Shown here one piece after another: positions 1-9,597 of a DNA stretch of 64,000 bases. Where the stretch lies: contig NZ_LT745763.1 of the NCBI RefSeq assembly GCF_900166595.1, positions 1,090,321 to 1,154,320 on the forward strand, in the 5' to 3' direction. Numbering within the stretch: position 1 is the first letter of the stretch; each line of letters begins with the position of its first letter. The stretch is from Virgibacillus dokdonensis. GTDB lineage: Bacteria > Bacillota > Bacilli > Bacillales > Amphibacillaceae. Under the pieces are notes generated by a model. The model had not been told where the DNA came from, did no database searches, and saw nothing but the letters and a program-made list of their open reading frames with translations. Both the position numbers and the translations under genes were made by a program.

Positions 1-110
1 TCTTCCAAACATGGGAATGCGTCTGGCTGATTTTTTTTGCACTGTAGAGATTTCACTCTGGCAAGACATCTTGTCTCGTAATTAGTGAACTACCAACGTG
101 AAGAAAAATC

Positions 111-154
111 GGTTCTGGTGTGGAAAAAACTTTATATACGCACCGATTTTTTCT
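111..154. terminator. hairpin downstream of the ABC transporter operon
   Basis: Arms AATCGGT and ACCGATT enclose about 25 nt and are flanked by A and T runs on the two sides, so the hairpin could stop transcription from either strand. It sits just past the stop codon of the substrate-binding protein gene at 168. The first 110 bases of the window hold no gene I can support. Confidence 0.5.
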
Positions 155-167
155 AAAAGACTATTCG

Positions 168-1163
168 TTACTGTAAAAATTGTGTATCTACTAACCCTTT
201 CAGATTTGGTTTGTCTTTGAGAAACTCTAAATCATAGGAAGCATTAGAAAAATCCTGTAGTACATCGCTATCCACTTCGGATGTGAAATCAATACGCTTC
301 CACGCCTTATCAATGACTTGTTTGGACAGCTTTTGTTCCGTAATGTCTGCAATCTTTTTAATAGCAATCGTTTTGGCTTTCTCAGGATTATCTTGAATAA
401 ACGCTGTTGCTTGCTGATGTGCGTTCACCATATGTTGCACGAGCTCTTGATTGTTTTTGGCTAAATCTTGAGAAGTTACATATACTGCAGCAGGCAATAT
501 TTCTCCCCAAGCGACTTCAGGTGTGTCGATCAACACTTTTCCGCTTCCTTCTGCTTCAATTACAGATGCCCAAGGTTCTGGCACTGTAGCAACATCAATC
601 TTCTCAGAGATAAACATACTGTGATAAGTTGCAGGCTTTCCAGTCACATGTTTCATTTTTCCTTGGACTCGATCAGATGTTAGATTATATTCTTTCTTCA
701 TCTGAGCTTCAAATTGTACATTATGCGTACAACCAACTCGTGGAGAAATAAACGTCTTATTTGCTAAATCTTTCGGGCTTTCAATCCCTGCTTTATTGCG
801 AGCCATAATGACAGTGCCACCAGTCGATCCTCCTGCTACAATGTTAATCTTTGCCCCGCTAGCAAAGTGGTTCATTGCGGGGCCAGGACCAACAAGACCT
901 CCTTCAATTTCACCAGTTTCTAATGCAGTCATAAATGCAGAACCATCAGGAAAATATTGATATTCAACTTTTATACCGTTTGGCATCTCGGATTCATACA
1001 TTTTTTCTTCTTCTGCGACCATTCCTGCAACATGATTAATATTGGGAAAGTAACCAATGGTTATTTTTTCTTTATTGTCAGCATCCTTATTTCCTTTAGC
1101 ACAACCTGCTAACACCGCAATGAAAACAATAAATAAATATAAAAACAGTTTTCTCTTTCTCAT
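168..1163 (-). CDS. ABC transporter substrate-binding lipoprotein (NitT/TauT family)
   Basis: This is the extracytoplasmic solute receptor of an importer of the nitrate/taurine/sulfonate type. The chosen start (331 aa) has AAAGG 8 nt upstream; an in-frame ATG 24 nt further up has no better site. Residues 1-21 form a lipoprotein signal: a basic MRKRK head, a hydrophobic core and the lipobox VLAGC, so Cys21 would be lipidated and the protein tethered outside the membrane. The body has the SsuA/NMT1-like fold, with KITIGYFPNINHV at the beginning of the mature part and the EPWASVIEAEG segment typical of the group. It is the last gene of a three-gene operon (ATPase, permease, receptor). The substrate cannot be read from sequence; aliphatic sulfonate, taurine, nitrate or a thiamine precursor are all possible. 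Confidence 0.85.
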   Translation of the reverse strand: MRKRKLFLYLFIVFIAVLAGCAKGNKDADNKEKITIGYFPNINHVAGMVAEEEKMYESEMPNGIKVEYQYFPDGSAFMTALETGEIEGGLVGPGPAMNHFASGAKINIVAGGSTGGTVIMARNKAGIESPKDLANKTFISPRVGCTHNVQFEAQMKKEYNLTSDRVQGKMKHVTGKPATYHSMFISEKIDVATVPEPWASVIEAEGSGKVLIDTPEVAWGEILPAAVYVTSQDLAKNNQELVQHMVNAHQQATAFIQDNPEKAKTIAIKKIADITEQKLSKQVIDKAWKRIDFTSEVDSDVLQDFSNASYDLEFLKDKPNLKGLVDTQFLQ

Positions 1164-1233
1164 TTTCGTCATCCTTTCTAAATACATATTTGAACTAGCA
1201 TGTAAGGATAGGGAATCGGCAAAGTTTATTTTC

Positions 1234-2010
1234 CTATTGTTTTAATAAGCCCCAGCGTTTCATGACATTACGTTCAATTTTAGAAAAGATGCCATGATCT
1301 ACAGTTGCTCCTATAACACCAATAACTATAATGATTGCAATGACTTGATCCATCCGAGCATAATCTTGCGCATATCTTAGTGAATAGCCTAACCCAGGGC
1401 CATTACTTAATAATTCTCCTGCCATTAATGCACGCCAGCTAAAGGCCCATGCAAGCCTAATACCCGTCATATAATATGGCGTGCCAGCAGGCATTTCAAC
1501 TCTGTAAAAAAGTTGCAACCCACTAATCCCCATCGTTTTTGCTGCACGTATTAATGGAGGGGAAATGTTTTGAATGGCTGATCTTACTTGAAGCGCCATG
1601 ACAAAAGTTCCTCCTAGCACAACTACGAATACAACAGAAAACTCGGTAAAACCAAACAACATAATCGCAAGTGGCACCCAAACAATACTTGGTATACTTT
1701 GCATTCCTATCAAATACATTCCTACTGTTTCATTGGCAACTTTTGACTTGCCAAGAATAAGCCCAATAACAGTTCCTAAGAATAATGCTGTGGTCATTCC
1801 AAGTAGAAGGTGCTTAAAGCTTGCTCCCAAAGCAAATAAAAAATCGCCGTTCATAAATCCGTTATATAGGGCATGAGCTACAGCTTTAGGGGAAGGAAAT
1901 ACGATTGCTTCAAAAATACCTACCGTGTGAACCAATTGCCAAATAGTTATAAGGAAAACCAAAAATAGTAGTTGCTTGCTAAGCATTTTGAATTTCATTT
2001 GACCATTCAT
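1234..2010 (-). CDS. ABC transporter permease (SsuC/TauC-like)
   Basis: This is the membrane subunit of the importer, 258 aa, with about six hydrophobic segments. The EAA-type loop that docks to the ATPase is visible as RAAKTMGISGLQLFYRVEMP, followed by TGIRLAWAFSWRALMAGELL, a pattern characteristic of the BPD_transp_1 family in NitT/TauT systems. Its start overlaps the 3' end of the ATPase gene by 32 nt, so translation is probably coupled. An alternative ATG 12 nt downstream has a better distance to the AAAGGA motif. Regulation should follow the ATPase gene promoter. Confidence 0.85.
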   Translation of the reverse strand: MNGQMKFKMLSKQLLFLVFLITIWQLVHTVGIFEAIVFPSPKAVAHALYNGFMNGDFLFALGASFKHLLLGMTTALFLGTVIGLILGKSKVANETVGMYLIGMQSIPSIVWVPLAIMLFGFTEFSVVFVVVLGGTFVMALQVRSAIQNISPPLIRAAKTMGISGLQLFYRVEMPAGTPYYMTGIRLAWAFSWRALMAGELLSNGPGLGYSLRYAQDYARMDQVIAIIIVIGVIGATVDHGIFSKIERNVMKRWGLLKQ

Positions 2011-2773
2011 CCTTTAATGCTTTATTCCATTCATCTTTTAAAAGCTTTCTAATCTTTTTCTCCAAAATAATGATTTGTTCATCTTCTCGTTTACGTGGCC
2101 TGTTTAGATTGATATTTACATCACTTATTATTCGTCCGGGATTGGTTCCCATGACTATGACTCTGTCAGAAAGGATGAGTGCTTCCTTAATGCTATGCGT
2201 TACAAACAATATCGTTTGCTTCTTTTTCTGCCAAATATCAAGCAATCTGTCTTGAAGGTTCTCTCTTGTTTGCTCATCTAAAGCGGCAAACGGTTCATCC
2301 ATTAATAATATTTTTGGATTCATTGCTAAGGCACGAGCAATGGCTACTCGCTGTTGCATCCCACCTGAAAGTTCATGAATATAATGATGTTGAAATTTAT
2401 CTAGCTGAACTAACTGTAGAAAATAAGCAACTTGCTCTTCTGCTTCCCTCTTTTTGAACCGTTTTTTAATTGGAAATAAGATGTTTTCTTTCACGTTGAG
2501 CCATGGAAGTAAGGAAGGTTGCTGGAACACCATTCCTCGATCTGGCCCAGGGCCGCTGATAGGTTCGCGGTTTAGCTTTATCGTTCCTTCTGTTGTCTCC
2601 TCCAGACCAGCAATCATAGAAAGTAAAGTCGACTTCCCACAACCAGATGGGCCAAGTATAGAGACGAATTGATTTTCATTTATACTTATCATCACATCTG
2701 AAAAAACGGGGAAATGTACTTGTTGTTTGTCATCCCAAAAGGATTTATTTACATGTTCGATTTCTAAAAGCAA
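1979..2773 (-). CDS. ABC transporter ATP-binding protein (SsuB/TauB-like), TTG start
   Basis: This is the ATPase subunit of the importer and first gene of the operon. The start is a TTG at 2773: AAGGAGG lies 9 nt upstream and the protein then opens with LLLEIEHVNKSF, the usual beginning of the family (264 aa). The longer reading frame that reaches 2851 adds 26 residues with no ribosome site and is probably not translated. Walker A GPSGCGKST, the Q-loop, the signature LSGGMQQRVAIARAL and Walker B ILLMDEPFAALD are all present, with the switch His in FVTHSIKEAL. The spacing and operon order match sulfonate/nitrate importers. Confidence 0.88.
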   Translation of the reverse strand: MLLEIEHVNKSFWDDKQQVHFPVFSDVMISINENQFVSILGPSGCGKSTLLSMIAGLEETTEGTIKLNREPISGPGPDRGMVFQQPSLLPWLNVKENILFPIKKRFKKREAEEQVAYFLQLVQLDKFQHHYIHELSGGMQQRVAIARALAMNPKILLMDEPFAALDEQTRENLQDRLLDIWQKKKQTILFVTHSIKEALILSDRVIVMGTNPGRIISDVNINLNRPRKREDEQIIILEKKIRKLLKDEWNKALKDEWSNEIQNA

Positions 2774-2937
2774 AGATGAAAACCTCCTTGGCAACATAAA
2801 GTTTATTATTCCTATAATAAAAGTAGGAATTATTGAGGTTATTATACGCAAACAATGGTGGTTTCGTCAACGAAAATCACAAAAATAGTACAATTAAATA
2901 AATATGTAGCCGATTGATTAAGATAGTTAGCATAGCA

Positions 2938-2974
2938 AAAGCCGAACAATTAAATAAAATTGCTCGGCTTATTA
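2938..2974. terminator. bidirectional intrinsic terminator
   Basis: AAGCCGAACAATT and AATTGCTCGGCTT pair around a short AT loop, with A/T runs on both sides. The same AGCCGAACAA/TTGTTCGGCT arms recur in the terminators at 7760 and 42924. It lies in the 366-base gene-free stretch 2774-3139, which otherwise holds the upstream region of the ABC operon and one intergenic repeat. Confidence 0.6.
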
Positions 2975-2989
2975 GCGGTGCTATTAGAA

Positions 2990-3070
2990 AATTAAATTTT
3001 AAGATTTACCGTATAAGAAAGATGATAGCTTGTGTTAAAAAACTTGTCGATAAGCCAAGTTTTTCTTAAC
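2990..3070 (+). repeat. dispersed intergenic repeat, copy 1
   Basis: The sequence shows the shared blocks of the family: ACCGTATAAGAAA, then a variable middle, then TCGATAAGCCAAGTTTTTCT. See the copy at 5187 for the hairpin and the finding for the family description. Confidence 0.6.
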
Positions 3071-3139
3071 CTTTATCATACCTTAACGATTATTGCATAT
3101 GCATTTACTACACAATAGAAGTGGTTTAAAATAATACAC

Positions 3140-4234
3140 TTACTGTTTTATAGCATATGCTTCGCTAACTTTTTCCACCCAATCAAATGGATCTACCTCT
3201 TTACCGTATTGAATGTTCGTCAGTGTTGTATATAATGATTTAGCTAATTCACCTGTTTTCCCATTGTTAATGATTAAATCTTTACCTTCCCAACTTAGTT
3301 GACCAATTGGTGAGATAACTGCTGCTGTTCCTGTGCCGAAAGCTTCTTCCAATTCTCCATCAAGATATGCTTGATATAACTCTTCCATTGACAGCTTTTC
3401 TTCCATAACAGGAATATTCCAGTGTTTCAATAACTGAATAACAGAATTACGCGTAACTCCTTCTAGAATACTTCCATTTAGTATAGGAGTATAGACATTT
3501 CCATTTATTCTAAAGAATACATTCATACTTCCAACTTCTTCAATATATTTCTTTTCCACTCCATCAAGCCAAAGTACTTGAGCAAATCCTTTTTGGGAGC
3601 ATATTTCTTGTGCCTTTAGGCTCGAAGCGTAGTTTCCGCCTGTTTTTGCTTCCCCAGTACCACCTTTCACTGCTCGCACGTACTGGTTTTCCACAGCAAT
3701 TTTCACGGGGTTAATGCCTTCTTTATAATAAGCTCCCACTGGTGATAAAATGATTACGAACTTGTATTGATGGGAAGGTGCCACGCCAATATAAGGTTCT
3801 GTTGAAATAATGAATGGGCGAATATAAAGCGATGTTCCTTCTGCAGTTGGTATCCACTCTTTATCTAAATAGATTAATTGTTTTAGAGCTTCCAGTATAA
3901 ACGCTTCATCAATCGCAGGAATACATAAGCGATCATTGGATTTGTTTAATCGCTGCAAATTCTTTTCCGGACGAAATAATTGAATTTCTCCTTCAGGCGT
4001 TTGATATGCCTTTAATCCTTCAAAAACGGATTGGCCATAATGAAAAATCATTGCTGATGGGTCAATCGTTAAAGGTTGATAAGGGACAATGCGAGCATCG
4101 TGCCAACCCAAAGGCTCAGAATAATCCATGACAAACATGTGATCGGTAAATATTCTCCCGAATTCTAGTTGGTCTGTTTGAGGTTTTTCCTTCTTGACTG
4201 CACAATGGTTAACTTTAACTGTCCATTCTTCCAT
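3140..4234 (-). CDS. ilvE: branched-chain amino acid aminotransferase
   Basis: This PLP enzyme transfers the amino group between glutamate and the keto acids of leucine, isoleucine and valine, working in both synthesis and degradation. At 364 aa it is the long class IV type found in Bacillus (YwaA/YbgE-like). The PLP lysine is Lys197 in the family motif GTGEAKTGGNYASS, and the phosphate-binding region FGTGTAAVISPIG is intact near the C-terminus. AAGGGGAT precedes the ATG. It is a single gene divergent from the HAD phosphatase at 4382. In this window it would produce the keto acids whose valine-derived products feed the sigma-54 units at 38.8-44.8 kb. Confidence 0.93.
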   Translation of the reverse strand: MEEWTVKVNHCAVKKEKPQTDQLEFGRIFTDHMFVMDYSEPLGWHDARIVPYQPLTIDPSAMIFHYGQSVFEGLKAYQTPEGEIQLFRPEKNLQRLNKSNDRLCIPAIDEAFILEALKQLIYLDKEWIPTAEGTSLYIRPFIISTEPYIGVAPSHQYKFVIILSPVGAYYKEGINPVKIAVENQYVRAVKGGTGEAKTGGNYASSLKAQEICSQKGFAQVLWLDGVEKKYIEEVGSMNVFFRINGNVYTPILNGSILEGVTRNSVIQLLKHWNIPVMEEKLSMEELYQAYLDGELEEAFGTGTAAVISPIGQLSWEGKDLIINNGKTGELAKSLYTTLTNIQYGKEVDPFDWVEKVSEAYAIKQ

Positions 4235-4381
4235 GATACTATCCCCTTAGCTGTAAAATTTTATTAACTATATTAGTCTATATTTTCAATAAAATCAACC
4301 CTAAATACTTACTTTTTCTATTTTTCGTAAAATGTTGTATACTTTACATTATTGTATGTAAGGCTAAAAGGAGATGTATGG

Positions 4382-5194
4382 ATGGTTAAAGCAATTATTT
4401 TTGATTTGGACGATACACTCTTATGGGATAAGAAAAGTGTTGCTGAATCTTTTCGGGCAACCTGTAATATGGCGAGAGATGTGTATCCGCAAATTGATCT
4501 CGAGCGTTTAGAGCAGAATGTGAGAACAGAAGCACGTGCCTTGTATGCGTCTTTTCCGACGTATGCATTTACACAAATGATTGGGATTAATCCTTTTGAG
4601 GGGCTTTGGGGAGACTTTGATGATGGCGGAAGAGAGTTTGACAAATTAAAGCAAATTGCCCCTGAATACCGAAAATCAGCCTGGAAACGGGGGTTAGAAA
4701 AGACTGGGGTCTTAGATGAACAATTAGGGGAAACGTTGGCGGAAGCATTTCCTAAGGTGAGAAAACAGAAACCGATTGTATTTTCTAGTACATTTAAAGT
4801 GTTAGACGCATTACGTGCAGATTATAAATTAGGTTTATTAACAAATGGTTCACCGAGTTTACAACAAACGAAACTTGATATGACCCCTCAGCTGACGCCT
4901 TACTTTGATGAAATCGTTGTTTCAGGCGCATTTGGGAGTGGGAAGCCTGATCCAGCCATTTTTCAACATATGCTTGAAAAATTAGAGGTAGATCCATTCG
5001 AAGCTTTAATGGTTGGTGATAATTTAACTACAGATATAGTAGGGGCCTTCAAAAGTGAGATGGCTTCTATATGGATAAATTGGAATAATATAGACAGTAA
5101 CGGTTGCCCCACTTTTGAAGTAGATGACTTATTACAAGTATTAGATGTTGTTTATAACAGGCTTGGGAAAGCAAAAGGCACTTTCAAAATTTGA
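4382..5194 (+). CDS. HAD-family hydrolase (phosphatase)
   Basis: This is a 270-aa haloacid dehalogenase-type phosphohydrolase, probably acting on a small phosphorylated metabolite in the cytosol. Motif I is DLDDTLLWD near the N-terminus, motif II is LLTNGSPS, the motif III Lys lies in GSGKPDP and motif IV is MVGDNLTTDI. A large helical cap lies between motifs I and II, as in subfamily I (YsaA/pyrophosphatase-like). The start was chosen at the ATG 8 nt after AAAAGGAG; the TTG ten codons upstream has no site. Substrate unknown. The stop is followed directly by a terminator-like repeat. Confidence 0.85.
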   Translation: MVKAIIFDLDDTLLWDKKSVAESFRATCNMARDVYPQIDLERLEQNVRTEARALYASFPTYAFTQMIGINPFEGLWGDFDDGGREFDKLKQIAPEYRKSAWKRGLEKTGVLDEQLGETLAEAFPKVRKQKPIVFSSTFKVLDALRADYKLGLLTNGSPSLQQTKLDMTPQLTPYFDEIVVSGAFGSGKPDPAIFQHMLEKLEVDPFEALMVGDNLTTDIVGAFKSEMASIWINWNNIDSNGCPTFEVDDLLQVLDVVYNRLGKAKGTFKI

Positions 5195-5270
5195 AAAAAT
5201 TTTAGGGTTAGCTTATAAGCAAAAGGAAGGCTGTCGCCAAATAATTGGCGATAAGCCAAGTTTTTTATTT
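5187..5270 (+). repeat. dispersed intergenic repeat, copy 2, acting as terminator
   Basis: TCGCCAA and TTGGCGA form a hairpin around ATAA, followed by AAGCCAAGTTTTTT. It lies between two convergent genes and would terminate the HAD gene. It is one of the clearest cases where the repeat doubles as a terminator. Confidence 0.7.
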
Positions 5271-5966
5271 AATGAAGCATACCCAATACATCTGTTCTTT
5301 TTCTTGTAGCGAAATTCCCCTGTATCCTTTCTTAATCAATTGCTGTTGTTTTGTAATATCTTGTATGTTTACTGCCTGTTTGTCACTATAAAATGGAGTA
5401 TCATCGGTTGTATGCAAATCACGAAATAGGATGTAGCGTAATTTACCATTGTATTTTTCTTTAAGCGAACAAATAGCCATCCTTAAAGCAAGTTTGTCTT
5501 TTAAGCTAGCAATATTTAATGGAGCAACAGTCGTAGCTACATAGCGGAAGGATTGCTGATCAATTTGATCAAATAATAATCTCCCCATGTAGGTTTGCAG
5601 CCGATTGCCTCGAAACGCAGGATGAACATTTGATATTTCCGAATAAAGCATTTTTTTACGTTGATATTCGTTTAGCCGGAGGTCTATTCCTAAATGTTCG
5701 GGATCATTCATTTTGGGAATGAGCATAGCACGAAATGCAATTAACTTGTTATTAACAAAGACCCCAATGATAGAACCATAGCCTCCTAAAATAGATTTAT
5801 ATTCCTCTGCTGTTAAGGGTTGAAGAAAATCTGGCACTTCCAAGGCATTTTTAACCATTGTCTGCAAATGTAAGATCTCATGTATATCTTCTTTATGTAA
5901 AAAACGAACGAAAAATGCTTGACCATGCAAAGGTAATTTCCCTGTAGTAATAATCGATGTATGCAT
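5265..5966 (-). CDS. acetyltransferase-like protein (GNAT-type fold)
   Basis: The product (233 aa) resembles GNAT acyltransferases. YSEISNVHPAFRGNRLQTYMGRLLFDQI has the layout of the acetyl-CoA-binding motif (V.P..RG....G), and the N-terminal half reads FVRFLHKEDIHEILHLQTMV, like the beginning of the domain. The later segment YVATTVAPLNIASLKDKLAL fits the Asn-containing helix. Substrate is unknown. It stands alone between convergent and antisense neighbours, with AGAAGGGGA before the ATG. The first bases of its 3' end overlap the tail of repeat copy 2. Confidence 0.65.
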   Translation of the reverse strand: MHTSIITTGKLPLHGQAFFVRFLHKEDIHEILHLQTMVKNALEVPDFLQPLTAEEYKSILGGYGSIIGVFVNNKLIAFRAMLIPKMNDPEHLGIDLRLNEYQRKKMLYSEISNVHPAFRGNRLQTYMGRLLFDQIDQQSFRYVATTVAPLNIASLKDKLALRMAICSLKEKYNGKLRYILFRDLHTTDDTPFYSDKQAVNIQDITKQQQLIKKGYRGISLQEKEQMYWVCFIK

Positions 5967-6009
5967 GCAATCCCCTTCTTTTATTTAGATTTTTTGTTTA
6001 CTTGATTAA

Positions 6010-6100
6010 AAAGTATAAATCTTTAAATATTTATAGTGTAAGCATAACGACGGCGTTTTGTCGCCATAAAAGCTTAATGATAGCTAAAGTTGGTTTAAAG
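6010..6100 (+). repeat. dispersed intergenic repeat, copy 3
   Basis: This is a near full-length copy: AGTATAAATCTTTAAATA, TTATAGTGTAAG, ACGACGGCGTTTTGTCGCCA, then a degenerate right end. It lies just past the stop codon of the nhaC gene. Confidence 0.7.
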
Positions 6101-6102
6101 GC

Positions 6103-7533
6103 TTACATTGATTTTTTTCTAATCAATGTCGTCTGCTGAGAGCGATCTGTTTTTTCAATTTTTGTAATGGTGAACCCAGTATAGGCATAAATCAAGGCAA
6201 TAATTGGTACGGTGAAATTTAAAATAGCATAAGGTGCATAACTAAAGGCATGCACCTCTAGAGTTGTGTAGATGAAGACCCCACAAGTATTCCAAGGAAT
6301 AAAGACAGAAGTTAGTGTTCCACCATCCTCTAGAGATCTTGATAAGTTCTTCGAATGTAAGCCTTTCTTTTTATATACGGTAGCAAACATTCTAGATGGA
6401 ACGACAATGGAAATATACTGCTCAGAACATGTTGCATTCGTTAAAAAAGCTGCTCCTAATGTAGATGCAATTAAATTCCCAGTTGATTTTATGAATTTTA
6501 ATAGTTGATCCATCATCGCTTTTAGCATCCCCGAATATTCCATGATCCCTCCAAAAGTCATAGCGACAATGGTCATCGACACGGTATACATCATAGACAT
6601 CAGTCCACCGCGATTAAATAATTCAGCAACCATTTCGTTGCTTGTATCTATCGTGTAGCCATTTTGCAACACTTGTAGCGCATAGGATGGGTCGTCTCCT
6701 TGCACGAATATTTGCGAGAAAAAGCCCATAACGATTCCGGTTGCGATAGCAGGAACAGCGGGTACTTTGAACATAACCAGTACGATGACAAGTAGTGGTA
6801 TAAGCAAAAGATATGGAGACATGACAAAATTCGCCTGCATGTCTAAGATGGTTTGCGTAATTCTTTCATTCTCAATGGCATCTTTTCCGAAGTCTCTTCC
6901 TATGTAAGTAAAAACGAGTAAAGAAATGATTAAACTTGGTACTGTTGTATATAGCATATGTTTAATATGAACGAATAAATCTGTATTTGTCAAACCTGAA
7001 GCTAGATTCGTAGTGTCTGATAAAGGAGACATTTTATCTCCAAAATAAGAGCCTGAAATAACTGCACCTGCAACTATAGGAGCTGGGATTCCCATACTCA
7101 TTCCTATTCCCATGCCAGCAACCCCAATCGTTCCCATTGTTGCCCAAGAGCTGCCAACGGTTAAAGCTACAATAGCGCATATAATTGTAATCGTTACCAA
7201 AAAAATAGATGGTGAAATGATCTTTAAGCCGTAATAAATCATGGTGGCAACAATACCACCACCAATCCAAGCACCAATAGTTAATCCAACAAGCATAATA
7301 ATGATAATGGCCGGTAGTGCTAATCGTATGCCGCGAAACATCATCTCTTCTATTTCTTTCCATGAATAGCCTTGTTTCCAAGCTACAAGCGCGGCTGTTC
7401 CTGTGCCAATAATGAGTGGCAAGTGGGGTTCTCCTTGAAAAGCCACAATGGTTAGTATCATGGAAGTAATCATCACACAAAGAGGTGTAAGCGCCCACCA
7501 AACGCTAATATCTTTTTTAGATATTTCGGTCAT
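6103..7533 (-). CDS. nhaC: Na+/H+ antiporter, NhaC family
   Basis: This is an integral membrane antiporter of the NhaC family (476 aa, about 11-12 hydrophobic segments) that exchanges cytoplasmic Na+ for H+, or carries related malate/lactate exchange. The start is the ATG after AAAGGAG, giving MTEISKKDISVWWAL; the open frame runs 80 codons further upstream but that part is not protein-like. Family features include the glycine-rich GAVISGSYFGDKMSPLSDTTNLA, which holds the conserved acidic and polar residues in the membrane, and the second half TNATCSEQYISIVVPSRMF. It is monocistronic. It fits a salt- or alkali-tolerant Bacillaceae host. Confidence 0.88.
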   Translation of the reverse strand: MTEISKKDISVWWALTPLCVMITSMILTIVAFQGEPHLPLIIGTGTAALVAWKQGYSWKEIEEMMFRGIRLALPAIIIIMLVGLTIGAWIGGGIVATMIYYGLKIISPSIFLVTITIICAIVALTVGSSWATMGTIGVAGMGIGMSMGIPAPIVAGAVISGSYFGDKMSPLSDTTNLASGLTNTDLFVHIKHMLYTTVPSLIISLLVFTYIGRDFGKDAIENERITQTILDMQANFVMSPYLLLIPLLVIVLVMFKVPAVPAIATGIVMGFFSQIFVQGDDPSYALQVLQNGYTIDTSNEMVAELFNRGGLMSMMYTVSMTIVAMTFGGIMEYSGMLKAMMDQLLKFIKSTGNLIASTLGAAFLTNATCSEQYISIVVPSRMFATVYKKKGLHSKNLSRSLEDGGTLTSVFIPWNTCGVFIYTTLEVHAFSYAPYAILNFTVPIIALIYAYTGFTITKIEKTDRSQQTTLIRKKSM

Positions 7534-7846
7534 GCAAAAGCTCCTTTCTGTAAAAAATAAAATAGTAAAATTCATTTTAATTAGAAATGAAAGAATTGTC
7601 AATTTATTGTTTCTTAGTTTACAAACGTTGAGGGTGTTCTGTTGGGGGCTATTCATTGGTGAGTCATATGAAAATAGGTTAAAAAACAATCTTTGGTAGG
7701 AGTTTTTTCGTGCTAGGTAAGGGGGAGAATACGAACAGTGAACGTTTCTCATGGTACAACAAAAGCCAAACAACTAGCATTTAATTGTTCGGCTTTTGTT
7801 ATATAGTAGTTGCTGATCTTCAACATGAGCGCAAAAATATAATGTG
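7534..7846. other. intergenic region nhaC-serA
   Basis: These 313 bases hold the nhaC upstream region and, at 7760-7799, the serA terminator. I saw no credible gene; a frame on the plus strand across it has no ribosome site. Confidence 0.5.
7760..7799 (-). terminator. intrinsic terminator of serA
   Basis: Read on the minus strand, AAAAGCCGAACAA pairs with TTGTTTGGCTTTT across a short loop. It lies 48 nt past the serA stop. Confidence 0.6.
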
Positions 7847-9433
7847 TTATAAATCGATAGAAATAGCTTTATGAATTTCTTCAAGCTGTTCTAAAGCTTC
7901 TAATTCTATCTTTTCTATATGTCTGTCTACTGTCATAACCATAATGGCATTTCCACCAACATCGGCACGATCTACTTGCATGGTTGCAATGTTTATCTCT
8001 TTTGTAGCTAGCAGGCTGCCCATTTTACCAATAACGCCTGGTTGGTCTTGATGGTGGATAACTAAAAGATGTCCTTTTGGAGTTACATCAACACTATAAG
8101 GATCTACTTTAACAATTCTAGGGCCTAATCCATTAAGCAGTGTACCGGCAACGCTTTTCTTTTCAGATTTAGTTACTATTTCTACACGCATTAAGTTTGT
8201 AAAGCCTTGCGTGGAAGAAGTCATGTTTTCATGAATAGTTAAGCCTCTTTTTTCTGCGAGGTAAAGGGCATTTACATCATTTACGTGATCACCTAAATGG
8301 CGAGCTAGCAGTCCTTTCACTGCATTCCTCGTGATTGGACCAATCTTTGTTTTAGCCACATCCCCAGAATAATAAAGGTTAATTTCTTGAATTGGTTCAT
8401 TTGCTAAATGAATAAGAAATTGGCCAAGCTTTTCAGCTAAGAGGAAATATGGCTTAATTTCTGTTAAGGCTTCTCGCGGAATAGAAGGGAGATTTACAGG
8501 ATTATGAACAGCCTCTCCACGCATGAAGCGAATGATATCTTCACTAACATCTATCGCAACACTTTCTTGTGCTTCTACCGTACTTGCGCCTAAATGAGGA
8601 GTAGCAATTATTTCAGGTAATTCTAATAAACGGTGTTCATAAAATGGCTCTTCTTCAAATACATCGAGAGCAGCTCCAGCAACTTTTTTATTTTGGATGG
8701 CATCATACAGTGCCGCTTCATCAATGATTCCACCTCGAGCACAATTAATAATGTAAACACCGTCCTTCATTGCTTCGAAGGCTTGTTGATTTAAAAGATA
8801 TCGCGTTTCCTTTAATAATGGCGTGTGAATGGTAATGAAATCCGCTTGCGCATAAACATTTTCAAGGGAACCTTTTTTAATACCTAATTTACTTGCTTGT
8901 TCTTCTGTTAAAAACGGGTCGTATGCGATTATACGCATCCGTTGTCCTTTCGCTCGGTAGGCGACTTCTGCTCCGATACGACCAAATCCAATGATGCCTA
9001 ATGTCTTATTTTTTAGCTCTTTGCCAATATATTTTTTCCGATCCCATTGTTTGTTTTTTAAAGATAAATATGCTTGTGGAATTTTTCTAGATAAAGCCAT
9101 CATCATTGCCATTGTATGTTCAGCTGCTGAATTTGTATTACCATTCGGTGCGTTTACAACAATGATTCCTTGCTCTGTTGCAGCATCTAGATCAATATTA
9201 TCAACCCCCACACCAGCTCTGCCAATGATTTTTAAATGGGTTGCTTTCGCAATGAGTGCACGCGTTACTTGTGTTTGACTTCTAACTATTAAGGCGTCAT
9301 ATTCTGAAATTCGTTCAAACAGTTCCGTATTTGTCCATTCTGTTCCAATATCTAATTGAATCTCTTCTGTTTCTAATAAAGGGGTAATTCCTTCTTGGCT
9401 TAAAGGATCAGCAATTAATACTCTAAATCCCAT
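7847..9433 (-). CDS. serA: D-3-phosphoglycerate dehydrogenase
   Basis: This enzyme oxidises 3-phosphoglycerate with NAD to 3-phosphohydroxypyruvate, the first step of serine synthesis. At 528 aa it is the long form, with catalytic/NAD domains at residues 1-310, an intervening domain and a C-terminal ACT domain (about 455-528, LVIHHQDQPGVIGKMGSLLA) that usually binds serine. The Rossmann motif GIIGFGRIGAEVA, the substrate-side VRSQTQVT and GRAGVGVDNID, and the catalytic His in ATPHLGAST are intact. It lies 164 nt downstream of the class V aminotransferase gene on the same strand, so both steps of the phosphorylated serine pathway may be co-expressed. Feedback inhibition by serine is expected from the family. 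Confidence 0.95.
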   Translation of the reverse strand: MGFRVLIADPLSQEGITPLLETEEIQLDIGTEWTNTELFERISEYDALIVRSQTQVTRALIAKATHLKIIGRAGVGVDNIDLDAATEQGIIVVNAPNGNTNSAAEHTMAMMMALSRKIPQAYLSLKNKQWDRKKYIGKELKNKTLGIIGFGRIGAEVAYRAKGQRMRIIAYDPFLTEEQASKLGIKKGSLENVYAQADFITIHTPLLKETRYLLNQQAFEAMKDGVYIINCARGGIIDEAALYDAIQNKKVAGAALDVFEEEPFYEHRLLELPEIIATPHLGASTVEAQESVAIDVSEDIIRFMRGEAVHNPVNLPSIPREALTEIKPYFLLAEKLGQFLIHLANEPIQEINLYYSGDVAKTKIGPITRNAVKGLLARHLGDHVNDVNALYLAEKRGLTIHENMTSSTQGFTNLMRVEIVTKSEKKSVAGTLLNGLGPRIVKVDPYSVDVTPKGHLLVIHHQDQPGVIGKMGSLLATKEINIATMQVDRADVGGNAIMVMTVDRHIEKIELEALEQLEEIHKAISIDL

Positions 9434-9597
9434 CTTTCGTCTTCCTCCCAGTGTAATTCGTTTTATTATATATAGAATTGTTTGTTTTACAGCAATAGAA
9501 TCTATGAGGCAACGTACATATCCCCAGATAAATTTATTATATGGTACAATATATTTTTTTTATTTTAGAAAGGATGAAATTTATTTACAATTTGTCA